A stretch of 64,000 bases of DNA from Flavobacterium nitrogenifigens. Its GTDB lineage: Bacteria > Bacteroidota > Bacteroidia > Flavobacteriales > Flavobacteriaceae. Where the stretch lies: positions 40,501 through 104,500 of the forward strand of contig NZ_QJRI01000164.1 of assembly GCF_003254565.1 (NCBI RefSeq). Reading direction: 5' to 3'. Every line of letters starts with the position of its first letter. Position 1 is the first letter of the stretch. Shown in pieces: positions 32,876-44,300 of the stretch. A model generated the notes under the pieces. It worked only from the letters and a program-made list of their open reading frames with translations, made no database searches and had not been told where the DNA came from. Both the position numbers and the translations under genes were made by a program.

Positions 32876-34090
32876 TTAAAAACGTTTTGTTACAATTAGC
32901 TGTACATTAAACTTGTTTCGATATTCACTAGGAATATATTCCTCGTATTCATAAAGAAAGATTGGACGCACAAAAAATGAATCGCCAAAACGGTGCTGAT
33001 ATTGAAGTCCGATACGATATGCTTTTAATGGCTCTGTAAAATTATTGTAGAGATACAGATACGGAACGTTTCCATATTGCAATTCCAGTCTTATAAGGCG
33101 TTCTTTTTCTTCATTGACACGCTGAATGCTTAAAACATGAGAAAAAAGTTCGTTCGAAATATCATAATAAGGTCTGTACGCAAAATTATAAATTCCAGCA
33201 TTATAGGCTACTTGTCCTGTAAGCAAGGTAATATCGTCTGTCTCAAAATGCATGAATCGTCCTCCAAGCGAAAAATCAAAATGTTTCTGTGGCTTAAAAT
33301 AATATTCTAAACCTGCTTTGGCTACAGGAAAAATGGTTTCTCCTGTCGAAACGCCAGCATTTGCATACAAATAGCTTTTGTTTGAAAAGGTTTGGTAAAA
33401 ATCGGTTTCAAATAACATTTGGGTTTCGCTACCGATATTTCCAATATTTGCCCTTCCTACAATTGCCGATTTACTGAATTTATGTGAGTATTCGACATAT
33501 CCATAATGAAATGGTTGCTGTCCTGGATCGGAAGTCGAAATATTTAAGTAAGAAGCCGAAACTGTATTTTTTGCTTTACGTCCAATAAGCGTACGTATAC
33601 CACTAAAAGCTTGAGTGCTATTATCAATATAAGAGGCTTTTTCTATTAAATCTAGTGCTTCCTGATCTCGGTTTAATTTCTCTAGGCAAGTAGCTTTAAT
33701 CTTCAAAACCTCAACCGATTTTGGATCAATGGCAAGGTATTTATCGCAATACGAAATACATTTTTCGTAATCTTCTGTCCAGAAATACACATTTACAAGC
33801 GCTTGCAAAGCCTCAGGATTCGGATTGTTTCTATCTGCCATTGGAGATAAAATCTTTATAGCAGTTTTATAGTCTTTTTTCCAGCTATAAATGCGTCCTG
33901 CAAAAGTCTGCACGTCTTCATTTTCAGGATATTTGGCGCGAATAGGCTCAATTATCGATAATGCTTTATCGTAATTTTCTTTTTCTGCTTCACGCTTTGC
34001 ATTGGCCAAAGCCTCATCTATATTGATTTCTTGTCCAATTGCAATTGTAGAAATAAAAAGCAGGAAAATAGAATAATATACAAACTTCAT
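32876..34090 (-). CDS. TPR protein with C-terminal YaiO-type outer-membrane barrel
   Basis: The 404-residue exported protein has a cleavable signal (MKFVYYSIFLLFISTIAIGQ). Residues 25-165 are TPR repeats (ALANAKREAEKENYDKALSI, VYFWTEDYEKCISYCDKYLA). Residues 185-404 are a beta barrel of the YaiO family, with strands of alternating aromatic residues (SASYLNISTSDPGQQPFHYG, YGYVEYSHKFSKSAIVGRAN) and a terminal aromatic residue (VQLIVTKRF). TPR plus barrel is the layout of polysaccharide export porins such as PgaA. With the neighbouring synthase it suggests an export channel. Its ATG overlaps the TGA of the receiver gene (TGATG), so translation is coupled. Confidence 0.9.
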   Translation of the reverse strand: MKFVYYSIFLLFISTIAIGQEINIDEALANAKREAEKENYDKALSIIEPIRAKYPENEDVQTFAGRIYSWKKDYKTAIKILSPMADRNNPNPEALQALVNVYFWTEDYEKCISYCDKYLAIDPKSVEVLKIKATCLEKLNRDQEALDLIEKASYIDNSTQAFSGIRTLIGRKAKNTVSASYLNISTSDPGQQPFHYGYVEYSHKFSKSAIVGRANIGNIGSETQMLFETDFYQTFSNKSYLYANAGVSTGETIFPVAKAGLEYYFKPQKHFDFSLGGRFMHFETDDITLLTGQVAYNAGIYNFAYRPYYDISNELFSHVLSIQRVNEEKERLIRLELQYGNVPYLYLYNNFTEPLKAYRIGLQYQHRFGDSFFVRPIFLYEYEEYIPSEYRNKFNVQLIVTKRF

Positions 34091-34455
34091 CAGATTCGGG
34101 TTTTTAGTAATTTATTAATCCTCACTAAAAGTACAGCCGGACTTACTGGCTTGGCAATAAATTCGTTTGCTCCAATATCAAAAGAGTCAAGCTCGGTTTG
34201 CTCAACACCCGAAGAAGTCAATATAATGACCGGAATATCAGATTTAAGATTTTCTCTAACATGCTGCGTAATTTCCATTCCGCTTACGCCCGGCATGTTT
34301 ATATCGGTCAAGATTAAATCATAGTTTTCTTTTTCGATCGCTTCAAGCGCCTCTTTACCATCAGAAAACTGATCAACATTAAATCCTTTAGATTCTAGAA
34401 AAAAAGATAACGATTTGCGTAGGATATCATTATCTTCGGCTACAATAATTCTCAT
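34090..34455 (-). CDS. Single-domain response regulator (CheY-like)
   Basis: The 121-residue receiver has no output domain. The acidic pocket is Glu7, Asp8; the phospho-acceptor is Asp51 in DLILTDINMPGVSG; VIILTSSG and FIAKPVSP supply the conserved Thr and Lys. Its stop overlaps the start of the YaiO-like gene. The hybrid kinase starts 77 nt upstream on the same strand. A stand-alone receiver may act on a partner protein or serve as a phosphate sink in a relay with the hybrid kinase, which contains an HPt domain. This is inferred from neighbours. Confidence 0.92.
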   Translation of the reverse strand: MRIIVAEDNDILRKSLSFFLESKGFNVDQFSDGKEALEAIEKENYDLILTDINMPGVSGMEITQHVRENLKSDIPVIILTSSGVEQTELDSFDIGANEFIAKPVSPAVLLVRINKLLKTRI

Positions 34456-34531
34456 TTTTTAATTTTTTCTCTTTGGGACAAACCAAAATTATATCATCAT
34501 AATTATAAAGCTACTGCATATTTTTATTATA

Positions 34532-36517
34532 TCATAGCTCTTTTAAAATTTTAACGACTTCTTCGATTCCGCAACCGAAAATATTTACTTTATCTAATGT
34601 TTCAGCAGTAAATTCGCCAGATGACGCTTCTTCTTCGATAATCGACAGACAATTGCTTAAATCTTGCAGCATAAAAATGTCCATGCTCGATTTCATATTA
34701 TGTGCCAATTTTTTTGCGCTGTCATAATCTGTCTTCTTAAATGCTTCTTCTAATTGCTTTGCTTGATTCGGAATTTTTTCGACAAAAAGATTTATCATCT
34801 CTTTCTTAAATTCTGGGTCGCCGCCCGACATTTCATCCAAAAAAGACATATCAATAATTCTCTTATGATACGTATCAGCGTCTGGTGACATGACCGTTTT
34901 TATCGCCTTTAAGAGCACAGTCTGTTTAAATGGTTTTGGCACATAAGCATTCATTCCCACTTTATAGCATCGCTCTTGCTCTCCTACTAGAGAATGTGCC
35001 GTCATGGCAATAATCGGAATGTTGGAATTCATCTCATTTCGAATATATTCTGTGGTTTGGTATCCGTCTTTAACAGGCATCTGCAAGTCCATTAAGATTA
35101 AATCGTATTCTTTTTGAGATAAAAGTTCGATGCCTTCCTCGCCATTTTGCGCAATATCCAAATCAAAACCAAAATTATTAATGACACTTTTGGCTAGCTT
35201 TTGGTTTAAAACATTGTCTTCGCAAAGCAATATTTTAAGGCTTCCTAAATCATTTTTAGAAACCGTTTTTACAATTATCTCTTCAGTATTTGATTTTTTG
35301 TATGAAAGAGTAAAGAAAAACTCTGAACCGCGATTTAGAGTACTTTTTACATGAACTTCTCCTTTCTGAAGCTCTACTAATTGCTTAACAATATTAAGCC
35401 CAAGTCCAGTACCTCCAAAGGTTCGCGTTGTGCTTTCTTCGCCTTGCGTAAAACGTTCAAAAATAGTTTCAAGTTTATCCTTAGGAATACCGATTCCTGT
35501 GTCTTTTATAGAAAATTTAAACGAATAACTATCTTCTGTTTCCTCAATTTTCTTGACTGAAACCGTTACTTCTCCTTCATTTGTAAACTTAAGCGCGTTC
35601 CCAATAAGGTTCACCAATATCTGATTAAGTCTTCCTTGGTCTCCAATGACCATATCTGGCAATTCGGCATCAAGAAAAAGATTAAATTCAACCTCTTTCT
35701 GCACTTTAACTTTCAGCAAACTATAGACATGTCTTAAGGTTTTCTTCAAATTAAAAGATTCGGTTTCGATTGTCAAATTTCCAGATTCAATTTTTGAAAG
35801 GTCCAGAATATCATTTACAATCAAAAGCAAATTTTCGCCGGCAATCTGAACGCTTCCAATATAATCGCGCTGTGTATCATTGAGATCTGTTTGCGCAAGC
35901 AGATCTGTAAAACCAATAATAGCGTTTAAAGGCGTTCTGATTTCGTGGCTCATATTGGCCAAGAAACTGTCTCTTGCAAAAACAGCACGCTCTGCAATTT
36001 TTCTCTGGGTATATAACTGATTGTTTTTTGTACCTAATTCTAACTGCGCTATAACGTGTTTTGCAATTATCGAAAGTGCATTACGTTGATTATCATTCAA
36101 TTCTTTCACAACATGATCAATAGCACAAATGGTTCCAATATTGTAACCATCTGGTGTTGTAAGCGGTACTCCTGCGTAGAATCTTACATTGAAACCTCCC
36201 GTAACATTGGGATCGTCTTTAAATCTTTCGTTGATATGAGTATCGTTGATTTCCACAATTTCAGTATCCAAAATGGTGTAATTACAGAAAGTGATTTCTC
36301 TCGGCACTTCAGAAACTCCTATTCCTATCTCCGATTTAAACCATTGTCTATCTTCATCAATAAAAGAAATATGAGCAATTGGCACACCACAGATGTAAGA
36401 AACAAGCCTTGTGGCATCATCAAAAGCATCGTCAGGAAGTGTATCAAGTATATTATAACGTTTTAGGGCCGCTAAACGCTGTAGTTCGTTTTCTGGAATG
36501 GGGTAATTCTTGTTCAT
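34532..36517 (-). CDS. Hybrid sensor histidine kinase with GAF, receiver and HPt domains
   Basis: The 661-residue cytoplasmic kinase has no transmembrane segment. Domains in order: GAF (about 10-165, with SFIDEDRQWFKSEIGIGVSE and GYNIGTICAIDH), HisKA (FLANMSHEIRTPLNAIIGFT), ATPase (NLIGNALKFTNEG, TGIGIPKDKLETIFERFTQG, GGTGLGLNIVKQ), receiver (phospho-Asp in LILMDLQMPVKDG) and HPt at the C terminus (AKKLAHNMKSSMDIF). This is a complete phosphorelay on one chain. It is the first gene of the operon and probably hands phosphate to the receiver at 34090 and/or the LuxR regulator at 29976. The GAF ligand is unknown. Confidence 0.94.
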   Translation of the reverse strand: MNKNYPIPENELQRLAALKRYNILDTLPDDAFDDATRLVSYICGVPIAHISFIDEDRQWFKSEIGIGVSEVPREITFCNYTILDTEIVEINDTHINERFKDDPNVTGGFNVRFYAGVPLTTPDGYNIGTICAIDHVVKELNDNQRNALSIIAKHVIAQLELGTKNNQLYTQRKIAERAVFARDSFLANMSHEIRTPLNAIIGFTDLLAQTDLNDTQRDYIGSVQIAGENLLLIVNDILDLSKIESGNLTIETESFNLKKTLRHVYSLLKVKVQKEVEFNLFLDAELPDMVIGDQGRLNQILVNLIGNALKFTNEGEVTVSVKKIEETEDSYSFKFSIKDTGIGIPKDKLETIFERFTQGEESTTRTFGGTGLGLNIVKQLVELQKGEVHVKSTLNRGSEFFFTLSYKKSNTEEIIVKTVSKNDLGSLKILLCEDNVLNQKLAKSVINNFGFDLDIAQNGEEGIELLSQKEYDLILMDLQMPVKDGYQTTEYIRNEMNSNIPIIAMTAHSLVGEQERCYKVGMNAYVPKPFKQTVLLKAIKTVMSPDADTYHKRIIDMSFLDEMSGGDPEFKKEMINLFVEKIPNQAKQLEEAFKKTDYDSAKKLAHNMKSSMDIFMLQDLSNCLSIIEEEASSGEFTAETLDKVNIFGCGIEEVVKILKEL

Positions 36518-36684
36518 TTCTTCGGCGTGGTAAAAGTATAAAGATAAAGCAAAATAGTAGAAAACCCTTATTCAACAAAGAGTTTATCATAAAATTATGG
36601 CCTAAAAGACTTAAGTATTACTGTTTGGACTACTTATTTTATTCTGTTTCAATTTCTCTACATGTTATTTTCAGCAAATTTACG

Positions 36685-37323
36685 CTACAGTTTAAGAATG
36701 CTATTTAATTCCAATATTGTTGTTCCTTCGGGTAACGTTTTGGGTGCTTTTACTAATTTTTCGGCTAAAAATGCAGTTGTGATCGGTTTCAGATTTTTAA
36801 AAAGTCCAATTGCATTAAAGAATTTTATAACCTTCACCGAAATCTTTTCGCCCAAACGATCCGTATTTTCTCGAATTAAAAGTCCAGGTCTGAAAATGAT
36901 GTATTGCAGAAAATGAAGCTCTTGAAGATAGTCTTCTAGTTTTCCTTTCATCATAGAATAATATACGTTGCTTTTGGACGACGCTCCGTAAGAAGAAACC
37001 AAAACCACAGTTTTTACATTGTTTTGTTTTGCAACAGCTGCAAAATCCGCGGGAATATCGTAGTCGATTTTCCACTGTTTTTCTTTTGAACCCGCATCTT
37101 TCAGCGTAGTTCCTAAACAAGAGAAAAGCACATCTCCGGTAATTATCTCTTGAAAGGAATTGATATTAGAAAAATCAACAACATGTTCTTTGAGTTTTGG
37201 GTGCGTTTTTCCTGTTGCACGTCTCACAAAAATTGACACTGCTTTATAATCATTATTTTCTAGTAGCAAATTAACCAACTCTTTTCCTGTTGCGCCTGTA
37301 GCTCCAATTACTAATGCTTTCAT
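36685..37323 (-). CDS. NAD(P)H-binding Rossmann protein (atypical SDR)
   Basis: The 212-residue protein opens MKALVIGATGATGKELVNLL, the GATGATG nucleotide-binding motif of atypical short-chain dehydrogenases (HTATIP2/YwnB-like group). FVRRATGK at the end of the second strand suggests NADP binding. GDVLFSCLGTTLKDAGSKE and VVLVSSYGASSKSNVYYSMM follow the family pattern; the usual catalytic Tyr-x-x-x-Lys is seen only as YYSMMKGK. The reaction is unknown; members act as oxidoreductases or redox sensors. It is 167 nt upstream of the hybrid kinase start on the same strand, probably with its own promoter. Confidence 0.88.
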   Translation of the reverse strand: MKALVIGATGATGKELVNLLLENNDYKAVSIFVRRATGKTHPKLKEHVVDFSNINSFQEIITGDVLFSCLGTTLKDAGSKEKQWKIDYDIPADFAAVAKQNNVKTVVLVSSYGASSKSNVYYSMMKGKLEDYLQELHFLQYIIFRPGLLIRENTDRLGEKISVKVIKFFNAIGLFKNLKPITTAFLAEKLVKAPKTLPEGTTILELNSILKL

Positions 37324-37542
37324 GATTTTAGAAATTTTGTATTGTAAATATAATGATTGCTACCAACATGTTGCTCCTATGGGCGTTAAAAAAGGTTGTC
37401 GCTTTTAGCAAGTTATTATCTTGTCTTCAACTTCATACCCCGAAAGTCTTAAACTATGTGATCATGTCAGGACTACTGACTTATTCTATCTTTAAACGGC
37501 CTTCTCACCCGCAAAATGGTGTCTACAAGTTAGAATTGAAAA

Positions 37543-37573
37543 CAACAAAAAACCACTCCTAAAAAAGAGTGGT
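37543..37573 (-). terminator. Terminator after the outer-membrane barrel gene
   Basis: On the minus strand: ACCACTC, loop TTTTTTAG, GAGTGGT, then a T-rich run. It starts 31 nt after the stop at 37604. The remainder of 37324-37542 holds no convincing gene; 37366-37380 resembles a decayed TTGCTCC-type hairpin. Confidence 0.85.
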
Positions 37574-37603
37574 CTTAAAACAGTTATGAAGTTGTTACTA
37601 ACT

Positions 37604-38251
37604 CTATTTAAAAAAATAACCGATCGTTATTTGAAAAACTTTATTCTTCATATCGCTGTTAATAATATAATTGGTGTTTGCTGTTACGTCTTTAAACACA
37701 TTGGTATAAGACAAATTATATCTTGCATCTGCATAAAACTTGTCTTTAAACTGATAACCCAATCCAAAATTTACAGAAGCATCTACTCCATTTGAGTAAT
37801 CTTTTAAATCCATTTCTTCATGGTTATCGTAACCTAAAAAGTTGTCTTGGTATTTGTTGTTTGCTTTAAGCAAAATTCCGACTTGTGGTCCCGCCTGAAT
37901 GCTTAAACCTTTCGTTACATAATATTTCAACATTACAGGAATGTTTAAATAGTTTAAGGCAATAGTGCTTTTGTAATGTGAATTCTGTACTTCTGGATCT
38001 GAATAAGACAATTTCATTCCCTGCTGGCTGTACAATAACTCGGGCTGTACCGAAAAATTTTTGTCCAACGGAATTTCTGCCATTAAACCTGCTGTAAATC
38101 CTGTTTTAGAAGATGAATCTAATTCGTTTTCATCAAATGTTAGGCTCGAAATATTTAAACCTGCTTTTACGCCCATTTTTACCTTTTCGGTTTGAGCCAT
38201 TGCACCTGCACACATTAACAGTGCGCAGATTATTAGCTTTGATTTTTTCAT
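37604..38251 (-). CDS. Outer-membrane beta-barrel protein (PorT/OmpW-like fold)
   Basis: The 215-residue exported protein has the signal peptide MKKSKLIICALLMCAGAMAQ. The mature part is about eight beta strands with alternating hydrophobic residues (KMGVKAGLNISSLTFDENEL, NFSVQPELLYSQQGMKLSYS, LGYQFKDKFYADARYNLSYT) and an aromatic end (FQITIGYFFK). This is the PF13568-type 'outer membrane beta-barrel' family common in Bacteroidetes. It is followed by a clear terminator and preceded by the terminator of the peptidase gene, so it is monocistronic. The function is unknown; structural or small-solute roles are possible. Confidence 0.9.
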   Translation of the reverse strand: MKKSKLIICALLMCAGAMAQTEKVKMGVKAGLNISSLTFDENELDSSSKTGFTAGLMAEIPLDKNFSVQPELLYSQQGMKLSYSDPEVQNSHYKSTIALNYLNIPVMLKYYVTKGLSIQAGPQVGILLKANNKYQDNFLGYDNHEEMDLKDYSNGVDASVNFGLGYQFKDKFYADARYNLSYTNVFKDVTANTNYIINSDMKNKVFQITIGYFFK

Positions 38252-38274
38252 CGTATTTTTTTGTTTTTAAGAAA

Positions 38275-38297
38275 GGCAGTTCTACGTGAGAACTGCC
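38275..38297 (-). terminator. Terminator after the M4 peptidase gene
   Basis: GGCAGTTCT / AGAACTGCC, 9-bp perfect arms around ACGTG, with a T-rich stretch following on the minus strand. It lies between the peptidase stop (38317) and the barrel gene start (38251). Confidence 0.85.
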
Positions 38298-38316
38298 GTT
38301 TCTATCTGTAAATTTG

Positions 38317-41300
38317 TTACTTTTTAATAATCTTAGCTGTGTACTTTTTACCTTGTACGGTACAATCTAAAATGTAAACTCCAGTAGTCAATTGACTTAC
38401 ATTTACACTTGATGGAACTGCACTGTAAGTTTTACTCCAAACCGCATTACCTTCCATAGAATAAATTTTCATTTCAGCTTCGCCTTCTGCTTTTTCAGCC
38501 AAGAAAATGTTTACATTATCAGCCGCTGGATTTGGGAACACTCTGAAAGAATTTGTCAATTTTCCGATAAGCAATCCTTTAGATTCAATTGGAGCAGACA
38601 TGCTTGTACAGCCATGCGCGTTGGTTACCTGAAGACTATAACTTCCTTCCCAAATTGTAGCAACTGTTTTTTCGTTTGCATTTGGTAAAAGTCTTCCGTT
38701 TAAATACCATTGATAACCTGCTGCTTCAGCAGAAGCTGTAATTTTATTTCCTTCTAATGCCTGAATCTCCGGAACTATATTTTCAAGAACATTAATAGTT
38801 GTTGTAAAAATTTTACCTAATCCGTGTTCGTTGTAAACTGTTACGTAATACTCACCACTTTCTGTAGTCGTGAAAGTTGGATCTGTAGAACCATCAAACC
38901 ATTCGTAAGCAGCATAATTCCCTGGATTTAAAACTACTTCTGGACCACAAACGTCACCGCTTGGAAGATTAGATTCGAAAGTATCAAATACTACTGTTAC
39001 TTTTTCGGTAAGAGTACATCCGTTTTCCAATGTTGCTGTTACGCTATAATCTCCTGCTTTATCAACATTGATAGAATTTGTGCTTTCACCTGAACTCCAT
39101 TTGTATGAAGTCGCTTCTAACTCTCTAGCCACAAGATTTCTTTCTGCATCCAGATACACACTTTTACCTGCATAAGCATGGATAACTGAAGCATCAAATA
39201 TTTTAAAATCTGAAGATACACCTTGGTATACATAATTCTTGATGTTATTGTTTTGTTCAATAGCATCGTTCTCCATTTTTGCATTTACAGCAAATACATG
39301 AGAATCTCCAGAATCATCCAATTTAGGCTGTTTGATAAAAGTATACTCGATACTTTCGCCAACCGGAATTCCTGATGCAATGGCTTCTGAAATTTTTTCT
39401 GATGTATTAATATACTCTAAATCTAACTGGATAGAATTTTCTTTAATAGCAACTTGTCCTTCGTTTGTAAGTCTAACTTTTACTTCGCTATTGCCGCAAA
39501 TATCTTTTGGAGATAAAATTTGAACAGAAACATCTAAAACAGGCTCACTCATTACTTTAAGATCGTCTAAAACCAAATAAGAATATCCATCTGATTTTGC
39601 ATGTCTAAAACGGAATAAGACTGATTTTCCAGCATATTTCGTAATATTTAATGCCGCTTTCTGCCATTCTGTATCTACGTAAGTTCCTTTACTTGTTGCT
39701 CTCCAAGCTTCAGTCCATTCTCCGCCAACTGGCTTAATATCTACAATTAAAGCATCATTAACATTGCTTTGCATAGCATAGTAAAACTCTAAAGCTGTAG
39801 TACTTTCAGATAGTTTATAAAGTGGAGAAATTAATTCGCTATAGTAATAATAGCCTTCTAACTGGCTGTATAATAGTTTTCCGTCAGCGTCTCCTGTTCT
39901 ATTCTTCAACGGAACCGTTAGATTAGTATTATCTGGAGTAGTAACCGCTCTCCATGGATAATTTTCATCGCTTTGATTAGAAATAAACCCTTTTGATCCA
40001 AATATTGAACCTTGTGTCAGGCTAGAGAAATTCTCTTCGTTTAACTCCAATGCTTTCTCAGCAACTTGAAAAGATGCGGTAAGGCTTTTTACATTTGTAT
40101 TTGCCTCTCCATCAGCAGTTGCCTGCACTTTAATTTCATAGTTTCCAGCTGCTAATTTAGGCAGACCGTCTATTTTATAAACAAGAGTTTCGCCTTGTCG
40201 TATTGTTTTGGTTCTTTCTAATGAAACTGGTTCGCCAATAGCGTTTCCGTTCTGAAGAATTTGATATTTAAGAGTAACTTTCTCCAATGTTTTATAAGCT
40301 ACATTTCTTGCATTAATGTAAAACTCATGCGTAGGCACATCTTCGTAAACGGTTTCTCCCACAACTAAATTCGATAACTGTAAATTGCTTTTAGTTGGTG
40401 TGATTTCAATATTATCTACTGCAAAACCATTCGCGAAAAAGCCATTGTCATTATGTTGAAAAGCAACCTGCACGCAAGAATTTCCAGCATACGCACTTAA
40501 GTCAACATTATATCCAAACCAAGCGCCATAATAAGGCATTTTAAATACCTCTTTCCAAGTTGTTCCTCCGTCGGTACTTACTTTTACATAACCGTCTGAC
40601 CATTGCTGAGGATCTCCAAAACCATCAAATGATAAATGTGCTTCTTTGTAATTGGTTAAATCAAATACGGGAGAAACCAGCATATCGTTAGAAGCATCGC
40701 AATTGCATTTGTCATCATTACTCGCCATAAATTTGGTATGATCTGCAATAAACCAAGCTGGAGAACCTAGATCTGCACGTACTCCATGTTTCCATCCTGC
40801 AGAACCTTTATTCTCAGAAGTTCTCCATCCTTTGTATTTAGAAGCGTCTTCAAAGTCCATTTTGTACGGAAGCACAGAAACTTTCATGTCTTCATTATTC
40901 CAATTATCGTATGTTAACGTTATGGCATTGTTTCCTTGTTTAAGATCTTTTGCCATATCTACTGGAAAAACAGAAACCGAAATGGTATGCTCTCCAACAT
41001 TCTTTAAATTAATATTAGGAATTGAGTAATTTATAGTGTCTTTGAATCTAGCGAAGTTTAAAGTTGTTTTTTCTGTTTTTGAAAAAATCTCCACTTTTGC
41101 CGCATCAAGAACTTTAGTTGTGATATTTACTTCCTGACTTGCTGTCACAAAATTGTTTGTTACTTTAGCAATTATGGCAGCGTTATTATTATTGATGTCA
41201 CATTTACCAGCGTCTAATTTTGCCGATACCACTTCTAAATCGTAAGGCGCTTCACTAACCAAAATGTTATCTATAAATCCGCCTAAGAAACCGTCATAAT

Positions 41301-44300
41301 AATCATCTGATTTTACATGGAAACGAATAGCCGCTTTCTTTCCTGCCAATTCATTTAAACGAATTTGATACGGATCTTTTTTCAGACTATTATTTACTCC
41401 CGTAAACCAGGCACCATCAAATAAATCATTATTATGTTCTATTTCTGGATAATTAACTGTATTTATTTTTTTCCAGCTTTTACCTTTATCTTCCGAATAT
41501 TCAACAATTAAACCATCGTATGTTCTATGCAGTAAATAATACAAATCGAACTCCACATAAGGAGAAACCACATTGGTAAAATCAAAGATTGGCGATTCTA
41601 AAACGAAATCAGAATTAAGTCCCATTCTGTCAGTTCCTTTAAAGTCAACCATTCCCCACATATATTGTGATTTAACGGTTCTAAACGATGCTAGATAATT
41701 TTGAAATACAAACTTCTGATCTCCGCTTAACGCTTTTGTGTTCCATCCACCAGGCGTTCTCTCGAATCCTTCAGTATAAGGAAATTGTGTTATTACATCA
41801 CTGTAAGCCGCATTTATAATACTATTATTTGTTGTAATTGGATCTTTGTCATAGGTTACATAAGCTTCATAAGTATGTAAACCTGCAGCTGATAAATCGA
41901 CAGCAGTATCAAAAGTTATTTTCATTTCTGAATTTGCTTTGAAAGCAGTCTGCAATGTCACATCTTTCCAAACCGTTGTGCTTCCAGCTTTTGTATCGGC
42001 ATATCCAACTTTTAAAACAGTTCCTGCTGGAATATCCTGACAGCCTAAATTAAAGATCGTAATAGCCGGAGTATAACTTGTTGTAAGCAAATCTCCTGTA
42101 TACATAGGAAGATCTAAAGCCGTAGCTTTAATATCAAAATCTTTTTGTGCAGTGCCAACGAATATACCTGTAACAAAAGAATATCCTTCTTTAACGCCAA
42201 AATCTACGATAGGGTCAAGATCTACTTTAACTTCTACATAGCTCGTCGCATTTACTTGATATGGTATTTTACTTTTAATTGCAACAGTTGTTTCTTCTCC
42301 AATTCCTAAATCTTTTGTAAAAGGAACTTCTCCATCATTGGTATAAAAAGTAATAAGTCTGCCAAGTGCACTTGCCATGGCTCTTAATTTGAAGTTTAGC
42401 CCTTCATCAGCTTTAATGATCGTAGTTCCTGTATTTCTTAGTGTAATATAAAAAGGCTCATCTCCTTTTAATGGTCCGCAAGACGTTGAAGGATTTTCTA
42501 CCGAAACAATAGTTATTTGTCTATCTGCATAAGCTGTACCTACACCGATGGCATACCAAGCATTAGTAACTTGTTTAAACTCTTCAGAACCTAAACCATA
42601 TAAATCTTCTACAGCCATCAAAGTTGCCTGACGCATGTCGCTGAAATTTGAAGAAGGAGACAAATACTCGGTAAGCGCTAAATAAGCAATTTTCTCAGCC
42701 TTAGCCAATCCGATAGGTTTAACGCTATAACTATTATTAAGGTCATTTACGCCTTCTCCTCCTTCTACTAACAGATAATACCAGTAATTGGTAATTCCGC
42801 TGTTCTGGTGCACACCGCCATTATCATAACTTGTATTTGCTGGGTTTGTCCAAAATTCACCTCCGTAAGTATCTGGTTGACCAGCCGCTTTTGGGTTTGC
42901 CATGCTTCTCAAACTTCCGTGAGAGTATAACTCATCACCCAGCAACCAAATGTCTTTTGTACTGTCTTTTGCAGCATAAAGCTCTATAGAAATCCCGAAA
43001 ATATCACTAAAAGATTCGTTCATTGCTCCAGATTCTCCCTGATAAATCAATCCTGCAGAGAATTGTGTTACTGCATGAGTCATTTCATGTCCAGTAATTC
43101 CTAAACTCACAAAAGGCTGTTTGTCTCCGTCTCCAAACTGTGCCCATCCTCCTGTCCAAGAGGCATTTTGAACATTGGTTCCTAAATGAGCCAATGCAAA
43201 AATGGTCATTCCTTTATCGTCAACACTATTACGGTCAAATTTTTCTTCGTAATAGTTCAAAGTCTTTTGAATTCCCCAATGAATATCAATTGCAGCTTCG
43301 TCATGATCCTTATTGTACAAATCATTCCAATTGTTATCTTCATCGATAAATTCGGTTAAGACTTCATCAGATGCGTGTTCCGCATGATTCATGTTTAAAG
43401 TATACATCTGTACTTTATACTTTCCTACTAAATCCTCCAATCTGTAACCATCTGCATATTGAGTCGTTCCAAAAGTTACATCTCCAGCAAATCTTGCTTT
43501 TCCTTTACCAATTGCACTTCTTCCGTCAGCAATAGGCAAAGAAGACGAACGAAGATCTCTGCTTAAATCAATTTTTAAAATGACTTTTCCGGTATTAGCA
43601 TCAACGTAAATCGTCTGGCTTGATTGCGGATTTGTAGCAAAAACGTCGAATTTCCATGCCAAATGATATTCTGTCAATTCTGAAGAAAAATTAGGTCCCA
43701 CATAAACCAATTCTCCTTGTGGTTTTGTACTGATTTTTTTATGGACTAAAGACGATAGTTTTTTGCTCTGCCAAACATATTCTTTAGCATTTACAGTATT
43801 TAATGCGTTTTGTAAAGCGGCCGACGCATTTACTTTATAATTACTGTTTGCAGGCAATTTTTTACTGATATGCCCAAATGCTTCAATTTTGCTCTTGTTA
43901 TCTCTCACTTTATAAATTGCGCCTTCAACAGGAACAGCATTATGCATTTGCTGATAGGTTGCCAAACTTCTGCCGTGTTTGTCTGAAACCGATCTCAGTT
44001 GCATTTTGTCTGCATTAGAAAGTTCGAAATCTGCTTTTTTAACTTCAAATACATTACGGATAGTTAAATTAGAAGATTTTGCAAAAGATCTCACTTTTGT
44101 ACTGTCTGTACTTTTAACATTTTTAGCTGTTGAAGCGCTTTCGCTTTTATTAAAAAGCTTCTGACTTGCTTTTAATCTCTTATTTACATCATCACTTTCT
44201 TCCTGCGAAAGCGGTTTTCCATTTATGCTTTTTTGCGTCAAAAGAATATTGGCATCATCCTCTTGATTAACATTTGAATCGTTGTTTTTCTGATAAACTT

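Noticed and set aside
37353..37562. 69-codon plus-strand ORF
   Set aside because: No family resemblance, mixed low-complexity content, and it runs into the terminator hairpin of the neighbouring minus-strand gene.
43140..43349. 69-codon plus-strand ORF inside the peptidase gene
   Set aside because: It lies wholly antisense to the M4 catalytic domain and has no recognisable features.
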